A stretch of DNA of 64,000 bases from Alphaproteobacteria bacterium LSUCC0719 (lineage in GTDB: Bacteria > Pseudomonadota > Alphaproteobacteria > Puniceispirillales > Puniceispirillaceae), in NCBI GenBank assembly GCA_040839025.1, contig JBFPJN010000004.1, positions 1-64,000 on the forward strand, read 5' to 3'. Of this stretch, positions 47,490 to 55,335 are shown one piece after another. The translations under genes were made by a program, and so were the position numbers. The first letter of the stretch is position 1; the number at the start of each line of letters is the position of its first letter. A model generated the notes under the pieces. It searched no databases, was not told the origin of the DNA, and worked only from the letters and a program-made list of their open reading frames with translations.

Positions 47490-48269
47490 ATGCGTTCGCA
47501 GATCATCATTACCCGTGGCGGTGTTACAAAGGCAAGCACCGGCAAAGCGCCACCTGATGGCGGGGTGCTGGCGCGCCGGATCAATGGCAGCTTTACCGTG
47601 ACATTGCACAGCAAGGTCAGCGAACTGGCACTTGTTCAGCTTCTGCGCTCGCTGCGCGCCCTTGAGCCCGAATTCAGGATGACGCTCGAAATGGCGGGCA
47701 ATCGTCAGGTGGATCTGACGCGGCGGCAGGCCTGTTATCGGATCGCCCTGCAGGCCATCGGCATTATTGAAAGTGCCAACGAGACGATGTTCATGAGCAA
47801 TCTTGAACTTTTCTACCACGCACAATCGCCGCCAATGCTTCAATCCAAGAACCTGCTTCGTCTTGCCAGCCTCAATCTGACAGACTGTGACGCACCAAGC
47901 GCCCTGATGCGCGTCAGCGCCGCTGATATCACAAATCTGGTGTCGGTCGCTCAGAACCGGTCGATGCGGCTCTATTATCTGGCCATCCCGCAAACCCATA
48001 TCTGGCCGGCCCCAGGCCCAAAACCCGGCACGGCTCTCAGGGACATATCCGGATTGCCTCCCTGGCGATGGCTGTCCGTTACCTATGAAGCGGCGCTGGC
48101 CATCCAGGCGCCACTTTTCCAGCACGGCTTTCTGCGCATCCATGGCAGCACGATGCGACCATTCCAGCGAATAATCTATCCGATCGCGCCACCCATCGAT
48201 CGACCAAGCAATTACCGGGTGCTGACAGTTGCCGAACTTATGGAAAGCCCCGATCTGGTGATCATCTGA
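47490..48269 (+). CDS. Hypothetical protein, family not recognised
   Basis: The 259-residue frame from ATG 47490 begins MRSQIIITRGGVTKAS and has AGGAGG three bases before the start, closer than usual. A TTG at 47370 would add 40 residues. The middle is alpha/beta-like (VSELALVQLLRSLRALEPEF; QNRSMRLYYLAIPQTHIW). The last third (FLRIHGSTMRPFQRIIYPIAPP) vaguely recalls the end of alphaproteobacterial PAS-type proteins, but not enough to assign. Codon use is ordinary for this genome. Flanking spacers are repeat-rich. Confidence 0.65.
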   Translation: MRSQIIITRGGVTKASTGKAPPDGGVLARRINGSFTVTLHSKVSELALVQLLRSLRALEPEFRMTLEMAGNRQVDLTRRQACYRIALQAIGIIESANETMFMSNLELFYHAQSPPMLQSKNLLRLASLNLTDCDAPSALMRVSAADITNLVSVAQNRSMRLYYLAIPQTHIWPAPGPKPGTALRDISGLPPWRWLSVTYEAALAIQAPLFQHGFLRIHGSTMRPFQRIIYPIAPPIDRPSNYRVLTVAELMESPDLVII

Positions 48270-48419
48270 CAGATTTTACCGGAAATGTCCGACCATCATG
48301 ACAGGACGTGAAACATCGAAATATTAGTAACTTGTTTACAAAGTAATACATTTTGTTTTTTTTATTTAACATAATGCTAACCATCATCTGCTAATGTTCT
48401 CCGAATTGTCAGACGTAAT

Positions 48420-48457
48420 TTTCAGGCAGATTCCAGTCTTTCAGGCAGATTCAAGCC
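48420..48457. repeat. 19-base tandem duplication
   Basis: TTTCAGGCAGATTCCAGTC (48420-48438) is followed at once by TTTCAGGCAGATTCAAGCC (48439-48457); 16 of 19 positions agree. Confidence 0.8.
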
Positions 48458-48470
48458 GCCCGTGGTCAGC

Positions 48471-48527
48471 TGAACGCCTGTTGGTTAACGCCTGTCGGGT
48501 AACGCCTGTCGGTTGACACCTGTCCGG
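48471..48527. repeat. 14-base tandem repeat, four imperfect copies
   Basis: Copies are TGAACGCCTGTTGGT (48471-48485), TAACGCCTGTCGGG (48486-48499), TAACGCCTGTCGGT (48500-48513) and TGACACCTGTCCGG (48514-48527). Confidence 0.85.
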
Positions 48528-48593
48528 CGGCATTTTGTGGGTAGGTTTTTTTTGAGGTATCGCCGGGGATGGCGTCATTGGAAGACAGCTGGG

Positions 48594-48707
48594 GTGAATG
48601 ACATGTCGGGGATGAATGACATGTCGAGAGTGCACGACATCATGGCTGCCAGCCTTGCTGCGGCCGGCATGATGTCCGCCATTGACGCAGAAGGAGGTAG
48701 TGCATAA
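48594..48707 (+). CDS. Possible short coupled leader peptide upstream of the ArsR-type gene
   Basis: A frame from GTG 48594 encodes NDMSGMNDMS, which is an 18-base tandem duplication (48593-48628), and then IMAASLAAAGMMSAIDAEGG. It ends at a TAA whose last base is the first base of the regulator ATG (TAATG). The ribosome site of the regulator, AAGGAGG, lies inside this frame. Coupling is suggestive; there is no recognised family, and the start is uncertain. Confidence 0.35.
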   Translation: MNDMSGMNDMSRVHDIMAASLAAAGMMSAIDAEGGSA

Positions 48708-49036
48708 TGGCGCGGCTACCAGATATCGAGGGTGAACAGTCGAAACTGACAAGCATCCTGCGCGCGATGAGCAACGCGAAGCGGATGCGCATCCTGAACG
48801 AACTTGCAGACGGGCGCGAACGATCGGTGTCCGAACTCGAAGGGGTGATGACGTCATTGAGTCAATCCGCCCTATCCCAGCATCTGGCGCGCCTTCGCCG
48901 CGCCAATATCGTCAAGACACGGCGCGAGTCACAGACCATCTATTATTCCATCAGCGATGCTGATGTGCTGCGGATCCTGCGCCTTCTTGGACATCTTTAT
49001 GACAATGATCCGGTGATGAAGCGCACCAGACATTAA
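48707..49036 (+). CDS. ArsR-family winged-helix regulator without cysteines
   Basis: The 109-residue protein has the ArsR fold: AMSNAKRMRILNELADGRERSVSELE, SQSALSQHLARLRRANIVKTRRESQTIYYSIS. No cysteine occurs anywhere, so it lacks both the metal-binding ELCVC-type motif and the paired cysteines of BigR/SqrR persulfide sensors. A strong AAGGAGG site precedes the ATG. It lies upstream of a TauE/SafE-type permease gene, a placement often seen for sulfur-responsive ArsR proteins. Confidence 0.9.
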   Translation: MARLPDIEGEQSKLTSILRAMSNAKRMRILNELADGRERSVSELEGVMTSLSQSALSQHLARLRRANIVKTRRESQTIYYSISDADVLRILRLLGHLYDNDPVMKRTRH

Positions 49037-49233
49037 TTTGGCGGCTTCGATGACGATCCGGCGTCAACACCCGCCTCATCCCACCGGTTGATCCGGATCC
49101 CGGCTACCGGAACATGCGTGCCGGATGGCGGACATTCAACATGGACATCACCAAGATCAACCGTGCCATGGGCGCGCCTGATAGCGGCAGAATTCCGGTG
49201 TTGAACATTCGGGGTCGCATTCACAGGCGACAT
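49033..49233 (-). CDS. Doubtful small hypothetical gene
   Basis: A 66-codon frame from ATG 49233 (MSPVNATPNVQHRNSA...) fills most of the spacer between the ArsR-type gene and the permease gene and ends with a four-base overlap with the former. No family is recognised and no clear ribosome site is seen. It is listed because nothing else explains these 270 bases. Confidence 0.22.
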   Translation of the reverse strand: MSPVNATPNVQHRNSAAIRRAHGTVDLGDVHVECPPSGTHVPVAGIRINRWDEAGVDAGSSSKPPN

Positions 49234-49308
49234 TGACCCACACATCTGATATCCATTATCGAAATTGTTCACCGCTGTTGTCAGCCCTGCCCCTTTCGGC
49301 CACACACC

Positions 49309-50223
49309 ATGTATATTTATTTACCAATCGCCGAAGTTTCGATGCATATCGGGATCATCATCGGACTGGGCGGTGGCGTCGGCTTCCTGTCAGGCCTGTT
49401 CGGGGTCGGTGGCGGCTTTCTGATGACGCCACTGCTGATCTTTTTTGGCATCCCGCCGGCGGTTGCCGTGGCCACCGAAGCCAACCAGATCGTCGCCTCG
49501 TCGGTGTCCGGCGTGCTGGCGCATATGCGGCGTGGCAATGTCGATTTCAAAATGGGCGCGATCCTGATGATTGGCGGTATGATTGGCTCTACGCTTGGCG
49601 TTGCGCTGTTTTCATTCCTTCGTGACATCGGTCAGATCGATCTGGTCATTCAGCTGTCCTATGTGGTGTTCCTTGGCATCATCGGCGCGCTGATGCTGAC
49701 GGAAAGCCTTCGTACCATCATCCGTTCACGCAAGCCCGGCGCGGTGCGTGGCAAGCTGCATCAGCATAACTGGTTGCACGGGCTGCCCCTGAAAATGCGT
49801 TTCAGGCGCTCAAAACTCTATATCAGCGCCCTTCTGCCGCTTGGCATCGGCGCTTTTGTCGGCATCCTGGCCGCCATCATGGGTGTTGGCGGCGGGTTCA
49901 TCATGGTGCCGGCCATGATCTATCTTCTCGGCATGCCGACCTCGGTGGTTGTCGGAACATCGCTGTTCCAGATCATCTTCGTGACCGCCAACGTGACCCT
50001 GCTTCAGTCTATCCAGACACAGACAGTCGACTTCCTGCTTGCCGGGTTGCTGCTGTTTGGTGCGGTCATTGGCGCCCAGTTTGGCAGCCGGGCCGGTGCC
50101 CTGCTTCGCGGTGAACAGCTTCGCGGCCTGCTGGCACTGATGGTCCTGGCCGTATGCGCCAAGATTGGCTACGACCTTGTCGTGCGACCGGAAGATCTGC
50201 TGTCGGTGGAGTTGCTGCGATGA
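49309..50223 (+). CDS. Sulfite exporter TauE/SafE-family permease
   Basis: The 304-residue membrane protein contains the two TauE repeats, each with the glycine signature: GLFGVGGGFLMTPLLIFFGIPP, then GVGGGFIMVPAMIYLLGMP. About eight helices are expected. Members export sulfite, sulfoacetate or related anions. ATG at 49309 is used; an ATG at 49342 is an alternative. Its stop overlaps the next gene by four bases (ATGA). Confidence 0.93.
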   Translation: MYIYLPIAEVSMHIGIIIGLGGGVGFLSGLFGVGGGFLMTPLLIFFGIPPAVAVATEANQIVASSVSGVLAHMRRGNVDFKMGAILMIGGMIGSTLGVALFSFLRDIGQIDLVIQLSYVVFLGIIGALMLTESLRTIIRSRKPGAVRGKLHQHNWLHGLPLKMRFRRSKLYISALLPLGIGAFVGILAAIMGVGGGFIMVPAMIYLLGMPTSVVVGTSLFQIIFVTANVTLLQSIQTQTVDFLLAGLLLFGAVIGAQFGSRAGALLRGEQLRGLLALMVLAVCAKIGYDLVVRPEDLLSVELLR

Positions 50224-51041
50224 CAGGGTGGCAGAGAATGATCCGGAAAACAGCTGTCACAATCATCGGGCTGACGATGTTTGCAGCGGGAACCGCCAGT
50301 GCAGCACCAAAGCAGATCGTGGCGGATCTGTCCGACAGCTTGGTCGACATCACCAGCGGGTATCATGGCACCGAGCTGTTGCTGTTTGGTGCCTATGAAG
50401 GCAAGCCGGGCGACAACATCATCCTGATCGTGCGCGGCCCGGAAACCGATATCGTCCAGCGGCGCAAGGCGAAACGCGCCGGGATCTGGGTTAATGTGGA
50501 AACGAAAATCTGGCAGAACGCGCCAAGTTTCTATCACGTCTTCGCGACCGACACTCTGCCCGCCATCGCTGACGACGCATCCCTTGGCAATGCCGCTGTC
50601 GGCCCGCTTTCCGGCGGGTTGACATTCATCGCCGGGAACGAAGAGTCCGGCAATGGCCACGGGGGTGGCACCGGCAAGGCATCCGGCCCTGCTGTTGCCG
50701 GCAACGCCGACCAGCAGAACGACCTGCGCCGGAATATGGAGGCAAATGGTCTCTGGCAGGTTCTTCCCTCCTCGATCACCACCCAGCAGGACATGCTGTT
50801 CCGCGCAAGCCTTTCGCTGCCAAGCAATATTCCTACAGGCGCGTATAATGTGAGGGTGCTTCATTTTCGCGATGGCGTTGCATTGAGCGAACGCGTGACC
50901 GATATGAATGTAAGGAAGGCCGGCCTGAGCGCGCTGATCTACCGCTTTGCTCATGAATATTCCGCGCTATACGGAATTTTCGCGATCATTTTTGCGGTGG
51001 CGTCCGGGTGGCTTGCCGCTGTGGCGTTTCGGCGCAAATAA
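50220..51041 (+). CDS. TIGR02186-family membrane-anchored protein
   Basis: The 273-residue protein has an N-terminal signal sequence (VTIIGLTMFAAGTASAA), a periplasmic domain (LVDITSGYHGTELLLFGAYE; FRASLSLPSNIPTGAYNVRV) and a C-terminal helix (LYGIFAIIFAVASGWLAAVAF). This fits the alphaproteobacterial TIGR02186 family, usually encoded directly after a TauE/SafE-type permease, as here. A glycine-rich insert (GNGHGGGTG) lies mid-protein. Function is unknown; a partnership with the permease is inferred. Confidence 0.85.
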   Translation: MTGWQRMIRKTAVTIIGLTMFAAGTASAAPKQIVADLSDSLVDITSGYHGTELLLFGAYEGKPGDNIILIVRGPETDIVQRRKAKRAGIWVNVETKIWQNAPSFYHVFATDTLPAIADDASLGNAAVGPLSGGLTFIAGNEESGNGHGGGTGKASGPAVAGNADQQNDLRRNMEANGLWQVLPSSITTQQDMLFRASLSLPSNIPTGAYNVRVLHFRDGVALSERVTDMNVRKAGLSALIYRFAHEYSALYGIFAIIFAVASGWLAAVAFRRK

Positions 51042-51098
51042 TCCAGCGAACAGACTTACAACTATTCCAGACGGAACTGAAATCAGGAGAGCGGATCA

Positions 51099-51569
51099 AT
51101 GGCAAAAAAAGACCCCCTTTTCCTTGTTGTTGTCGATGATTCCGAGGAGATGCACCACGCGCTGCGCTTTGCATGTGGCCGCGCCAAGACCATTGGCGGC
51201 AAGGTTGGCCTGATGTATTGCATTGCCCCGACGGAATTCGAATATTGGGCTGGCGTCGGTGAACTGATGCGGGCCGAAGCACGCGAGGAAGCCGAGGCCA
51301 ACATGGCCATTCACGCGTCCTATGCCAAGCAGCTGACCGGCGAAATGCCTGTGCTTTACGTCCGCGAGGGCGATGTGCGCGAACAGCTTCTTTCCCTTAT
51401 CAACGAAGAAACCCAGATCAGCCTTCTTGTTCTTGGCGCGGACACCCAGTCAGAGACCGCCGGCCCGCTGATCACTTTCATGATGGCCAAGGGCGCGGCA
51501 AATTGCCGGGTGCCAATCACCGTTGTGCCGGGCAACCTGTCGGACGAACAGATCGACGCGCTGTTCTAG
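51099..51569 (+). CDS. Universal stress protein (UspA family)
   Basis: The 156-residue Usp fold shows FLVVVDDSEEMHHALRFACGRAK at the start, VREGDVREQLLSLI, LLVLGAD, and a C-terminal VPITVVPG. The usual ATP-binding GxxG-x9-G(S/T) loop is not clear, so nucleotide binding is uncertain. It follows the TIGR02186 gene by 57 bases and probably shares its transcript. Confidence 0.9.
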   Translation: MAKKDPLFLVVVDDSEEMHHALRFACGRAKTIGGKVGLMYCIAPTEFEYWAGVGELMRAEAREEAEANMAIHASYAKQLTGEMPVLYVREGDVREQLLSLINEETQISLLVLGADTQSETAGPLITFMMAKGAANCRVPITVVPGNLSDEQIDALF

Positions 51570-51616
51570 ACATCCTGTCATCATCATCATACCCAGCCCG
51601 GGCCAGGAAACCTCAC

Positions 51617-52132
51617 ATGCGACATCTTATTCTGACCTTACTTGGAGCCAGTTTTTTAACCATGACCACACAAGCCTCATCCGATTCCGGATCAACCCTC
51701 ATACTCGACACCACAAAAGGTCAGGTTGAAATCAAACTTCTTCCCGACCTTGCGCCAAACCATGTCGCGCGGATCACCGAACTTGCCAATAGCGGATTTT
51801 ATGACGGCATCATCTTTCACCGCGTCATTCCCGGTTTCATGGCCCAGACCGGCGACCCGCAGGGCACCGGTATGGGCGGCTCGGGCCAGAATCTGGATGC
51901 CGAATTCAGCGACTATGAATACAAGGTGGGCACGGTTGGCATGGCCCGGTCGATGAACCCGAATTCAGCCGACAGCCAGTTCTTCATCTGTTTCGAGGGA
52001 TGCGGCCATCTCACCGGTCAGTATACCGTGTGGGGCCAGGTCGAGCGCGGCATGGAAAATATCTACAACATCACACCGGGCGAACCGCCGGCATCTCCGG
52101 ACCAGATCGTGACAGCGCGGGTGGCCGATTAG
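51617..52132 (+). CDS. Secreted cyclophilin-type peptidyl-prolyl isomerase
   Basis: The 171-residue protein has a signal peptide (MRHLILTLLGASFLTMTTQAS) followed by a cyclophilin domain: FYDGIIFHRVIPGFMAQTGD and NSADSQFFICFEGC. It is likely a periplasmic PpiA-type folding helper. ATG at 51617 starts the signal peptide. A strong terminator follows. Confidence 0.93.
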   Translation: MRHLILTLLGASFLTMTTQASSDSGSTLILDTTKGQVEIKLLPDLAPNHVARITELANSGFYDGIIFHRVIPGFMAQTGDPQGTGMGGSGQNLDAEFSDYEYKVGTVGMARSMNPNSADSQFFICFEGCGHLTGQYTVWGQVERGMENIYNITPGEPPASPDQIVTARVAD

Positions 52133-52185
52133 GCCATCAGCAGCGCCGTTCACAACGGCGGACAATGCCGACAGACAGAGCGTAG

Positions 52186-52219
52186 ATCCGGCCACCCCAT
52201 CGGTGGCCGGATTTTTTTT
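52186..52219 (+). terminator. Rho-independent terminator after the cyclophilin gene
   Basis: An 11-base stem, ATCCGGCCACC / GGTGGCCGGAT, with a five-base loop is followed by eight T. Confidence 0.9.
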
Positions 52220-52295
52220 ATCATGACAACAGACCGGCCTCATGGAAGCCTGGCACAACACGCTCAGGGCGCGCCATTTGCCGCATGGCGCCGCA

Positions 52296-52325
52296 TTGAC
52301 ATCGGCGACTGAAAAATTCTTGATA
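52296..52325 (+). promoter_or_regulatory. Tentative promoter of the cold-shock gene
   Basis: TTGACA at 52296-52301 is followed after 18 bases by TTGATA. The -10 match is weak. If used, the transcript would have a leader of about 110 bases, as is usual for csp genes. Confidence 0.3.
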
Positions 52326-52437
52326 GAAAGGCCGTAGACGATGTGGGTTCTGGTTACCGTGCAAGCAGGTGCCTCATGTCAGCAAGTAAGGATGTAACGC
52401 TCATGACGGCGGGGCGTGACTAAAGGAGACTATTGGA

Positions 52438-52647
52438 ATGTCACAAGGCACCGTGAAATGGTTCAACACCCAGAAAGGGTATGGCTTTATTAATCCGGAT
52501 GATGAAGGCAATGACGTGTTTGTTCACATCACCGCCGTCCAGAATTCCGGGCTGACCGGGTTGAACGAAGGTCAACGCGTATCCTACGAGCTGGCCGAAC
52601 AGCGCAATGGCAAGATGGCTGCTGTCAATCTGGCCGTTGTCGACTGA
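52438..52647 (+). CDS. Cold-shock domain protein
   Basis: The 69-residue protein is a single cold-shock domain with RNP1 (KWFNTQKGYGFI) and RNP2 (VFVHIT). It binds single-stranded RNA or DNA and may act as an RNA chaperone. AAGGAGAC precedes the ATG. The long leader upstream suggests post-transcriptional control. Confidence 0.96.
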   Translation: MSQGTVKWFNTQKGYGFINPDDEGNDVFVHITAVQNSGLTGLNEGQRVSYELAEQRNGKMAAVNLAVVD

Positions 52648-52680
52648 TCTTGAACTGTATCAGCACCTGTGTCGGCCGGC

Positions 52681-53793
52681 CTAGATGATAGGCAGTTCGA
52701 CAACTCTTGAACCAAGATCGTCTGCGCCGGTATGAACCGTGACCGGCGCGGACGCATCTATGACCTCGCTGTTGACCATGGCAACGGCGATGTTCGACCC
52801 CACACGCGGTGAGTAGGCCGAGGCGCTGGCATAGCCGGCATAGGCACCGTCAGCCCATGACAGTCGCCACCTTGATTCATTGGTGCCGGTGAACGGATCG
52901 CCGTCGATGATCAACCCCATAAAGCGCCGCTTTACCCCGGCATCGCGAAGTTTGCGAAGCGCTTGCTTGCCGGCGAAATCGTTCGGCTGGTCAATATCGA
53001 CAAACCGGCCAAGACCAAGCTCGAAGGGATTCGAGTCGTCATCGGTATCAGCGCCATAGGATACAAGGCCGCTTTCCACACGTTCAATATAGTTCGGGGT
53101 GCCGGGGCCGATGCCATATGGCTTGCCGGCTTCGGCAACGATGGCCCACAGATCATCACCGCGGCTGCCATCCTGCAGGTACAGCTCGAAACCGCCCTGC
53201 TTTGACCAGCCAGACCGGGCAACAATCATCGGGATGCCGTCAATGTCGCATGATCTGAACCCGAAATAGCGAAGATCGCGCACCCAGTCGCCGCAAAGCG
53301 AGGCGACAACATCCTGGGCTTTTGGCCCCTGGATTGCCAATGGCGACACATCGGGCTCGAACACCGCGACATCCATCCCCCGCACGCCGGCGATGGCAGC
53401 GGCCCAGAGTTTGATATCGCTGTCGGCAATGGACAGCCAGATTTCATCATCGCTGACCTGGAGCAACACCGGATCATTGATCAGCACGCCGTCAAAATTG
53501 CACAGCGGGGCATATTTGCCCTGACCGATGACCAGCCCGTCAAGATTGCGCGGCGTCAGATAACGCGCCAGCGCCAGCGCATCCGGCCCCTTCAGGGCAA
53601 CCTGCCGTTCGACCGCGACATCCCACATCGCCACACCATTGACCAACCGGTCATATTCGGCGGCAGGATCACCATAGCCTGTGGGCATGTACATGTGATT
53701 ATAGACGCTTGCGGCGGCGAGACCTGCCGCACGCGCTGATTCAAAATAGGGGCTTTTGCGAACCCGGGGACCAAGCGAAAGCGTAATCGACAT
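52681..53793 (-). CDS. DmdA-like dimethylsulfoniopropionate demethylase (GcvT family)
   Basis: DmdA moves a methyl group from DMSP to tetrahydrofolate. The 370-residue protein matches that family in length and in segments such as SVYNHMYMPTGYG, MWDVAVERQV, WLSIADSD, EPDVSPLAIQGPKA, ARSGWSKQGGFELYL and ERVESGLVSYGAD. These separate it from ordinary glycine-cleavage T proteins. Close DmdA paralogues of other function exist, so substrate is not certain. No other DMSP genes (dmdB, dmdC) are adjacent. A GGAGTG site precedes the ATG. Confidence 0.7.
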   Translation of the reverse strand: MSITLSLGPRVRKSPYFESARAAGLAAASVYNHMYMPTGYGDPAAEYDRLVNGVAMWDVAVERQVALKGPDALALARYLTPRNLDGLVIGQGKYAPLCNFDGVLINDPVLLQVSDDEIWLSIADSDIKLWAAAIAGVRGMDVAVFEPDVSPLAIQGPKAQDVVASLCGDWVRDLRYFGFRSCDIDGIPMIVARSGWSKQGGFELYLQDGSRGDDLWAIVAEAGKPYGIGPGTPNYIERVESGLVSYGADTDDDSNPFELGLGRFVDIDQPNDFAGKQALRKLRDAGVKRRFMGLIIDGDPFTGTNESRWRLSWADGAYAGYASASAYSPRVGSNIAVAMVNSEVIDASAPVTVHTGADDLGSRVVELPII

Positions 53794-53895
53794 GCTGACA
53801 CTCCTTGCAAAGCTGTCGCGGGAATAACCTGCCGAATGCAGTTTGCTGCTCCGGCATCCGATTTATGTCCCTATTGCGTCGCTGCGTAGCGCCGT

Positions 53896-54945
53896 TCAGG
53901 CAAAAAAGGCCTGAACCTCCTCGACAAACAGGTCAATTTCATCAGCGCGGCAGTCAAGATGCGTGACAAGACGGATCTGCGGCTCGCCACGATTGATCAG
54001 AATGCCACGGTCACGAAGATAGGCCTGAAGCGGTGCGGCGGCGCCATCGGGAAGCGTGGCAAAAACCATGTTCGTCTCGACCTTGTCAGGATCGACCGAA
54101 ATCCGGGCGATACCGGCCAGCCTTTCGGCAAGCCGCATGGCGTTGTCGTGATCTTCGGCAAGCCTGTCGACATGATGGTCAAGTGCATAGATGCCGGCCG
54201 CCGCCAGAATGCCGATCTGACGCATCCCGCCACCAACAAGCTTGCGCACCCGGTGGGCCTTTCTGATCATCTCCCGCGATCCGGCAAGGATCGTGCCGGC
54301 AGGGGCACCAAGACCCTTTGACAGACACAATGACACCGAATCAACCTCGGCCAGCATTTCAGGCGGCGCGACGCCGAGCTTCACACAGGCATTCATCAGT
54401 CTGGCACCATCGAAATGCACGACAAGCCCGTGATCGCGGGCACGTTTCGCCGCCGCGTTGATTCTGGCAAGCGGCACGACCTTTCCATGCCAGGTATTTT
54501 CCAGCGTCAGCAGGCGCGACACGGCGCAATGTTCATCATCCGGCTTGATGGTGCGATCGATATCGGCAGGCTCAATAGCGCCGTCTGGACCTGTCTGCAT
54601 GGGGGCGAACATGATGCCGCCAAGCACCGAGGCACCGCCAGCCTCGTCAACAAAGACATGATAATCGATGCCGGTCAGAATTTCCTCGCCACGCTGGCAA
54701 TGTGCCAGCATCGCACAGAGATTGCCCTGCGTTCCGCTGGACATGAACAGCGCGGCTTCCTTGCCAAGAAGCGCCGCCGCCTTTTCCTGCAGTGCCTGCA
54801 CCGTCGGATCATCGCCATAGACATCATCACCAACATCGGCCGCCATCATCGCGGCCCGCATTTCCGCGGTCGGCTTTGTCACCGTATCGCTTCGCATGTC
54901 GACGCGCGTTGGCTGGTTCGAGGTTGTTCGTCCGGCGTAATGCAT
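53896..54945 (-). CDS. ltaE: Low-specificity L-threonine aldolase
   Basis: This PLP enzyme cleaves threonine or allo-threonine to glycine and acetaldehyde. It shows DMRSDTVTKPTAEMR, VGDDVYGDDPTVQALQ, HFDGARLMNA and the PLP lysine in LCLSKGLGAPAGTIL. The ATG at 54945 has GGGAG eight bases upstream, giving 349 residues. It lies upstream of the DmdA-like gene on the same strand, with 102 bases between them. Confidence 0.95.
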   Translation of the reverse strand: MHYAGRTTSNQPTRVDMRSDTVTKPTAEMRAAMMAADVGDDVYGDDPTVQALQEKAAALLGKEAALFMSSGTQGNLCAMLAHCQRGEEILTGIDYHVFVDEAGGASVLGGIMFAPMQTGPDGAIEPADIDRTIKPDDEHCAVSRLLTLENTWHGKVVPLARINAAAKRARDHGLVVHFDGARLMNACVKLGVAPPEMLAEVDSVSLCLSKGLGAPAGTILAGSREMIRKAHRVRKLVGGGMRQIGILAAAGIYALDHHVDRLAEDHDNAMRLAERLAGIARISVDPDKVETNMVFATLPDGAAAPLQAYLRDRGILINRGEPQIRLVTHLDCRADEIDLFVEEVQAFFA

Positions 54946-54998
54946 CTTTGTGGCTCCCGGTTGATCAGGGGTGATGAGAGTGCCCGCGAAGAACCCGT

Positions 54999-55109
54999 TC
55001 AGGCAACCGGTTTGTCTGCGACAAATGCCTTCAGATCAAAGTCGTGCCGCCATATGGCATCGGCGAAGGCCACGCCAGCATGCCCGGCCCCAATGACCAT
55101 CACCTTCAT
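54999..55109 (-). pseudogene. N-terminal fragment of a Rossmann-fold oxidoreductase
   Basis: A 36-codon frame encodes MKVMVIGAGHAGVAFADAI followed by about 17 residues, then stops. GAGHAG is the dinucleotide-binding loop that opens FAD/NAD(P)-dependent oxidoreductases of several hundred residues, so this is a remnant or a very short coupled peptide. AGGGG lies directly upstream of its ATG. A 15-base tandem repeat lies immediately upstream of it. Confidence 0.5.
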
Positions 55110-55117
55110 GTCCCCTA

Positions 55118-55152
55118 CATCCATGTCACTTGCATCCATGTCACTTGCATCC
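55118..55152. repeat. 15-base tandem duplication
   Basis: CATCCATGTCACTTG occurs at 55118-55132 and 55133-55147, with CATCC of a third copy. It lies beside the ATG of the oxidoreductase fragment. Confidence 0.85.
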
Positions 55153-55265
55153 CCTTGTCCGGAACCCCTCTGGCCTGAAGTTGCGATCTGCGCTGGCAGT
55201 TGTCACCGGCCTGAATACAACAGCGCGCTATCGCGACAGGCCTGAAACTCTGTGCGGCATAATAG

Positions 55266-55288
55266 ATCTTGAACATTTATTTCAAGAT
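55266..55288. promoter_or_regulatory. Perfect inverted repeat upstream of a hypothetical gene
   Basis: ATCTTGAA (55266-55273) and TTCAAGAT (55281-55288) form a perfect 8-base inverted repeat around CATTTAT, about 50 bases before the next ATG. It could be an operator for a dimeric regulator or a weak hairpin, since TTTTAT follows. Confidence 0.4.
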
Positions 55289-55335
55289 TTTTATCGTCAT
55301 AGTGTTTTGTAAGTAACTGCATGTGTTTTCCAGCG

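Larger units (their letters stand above)
48270..48593. other. AT-rich spacer
   Basis: No gene is seen. The first 150 bases are very AT-rich and may hold the promoter for the ArsR-type cluster; the remainder is dominated by tandem repeats listed separately. Confidence 0.5.

Noticed and set aside
48420-48628. CRISPR-like array
   Set aside because: Copies are directly adjacent without spacers, differ between arrays, and no cas genes are present.
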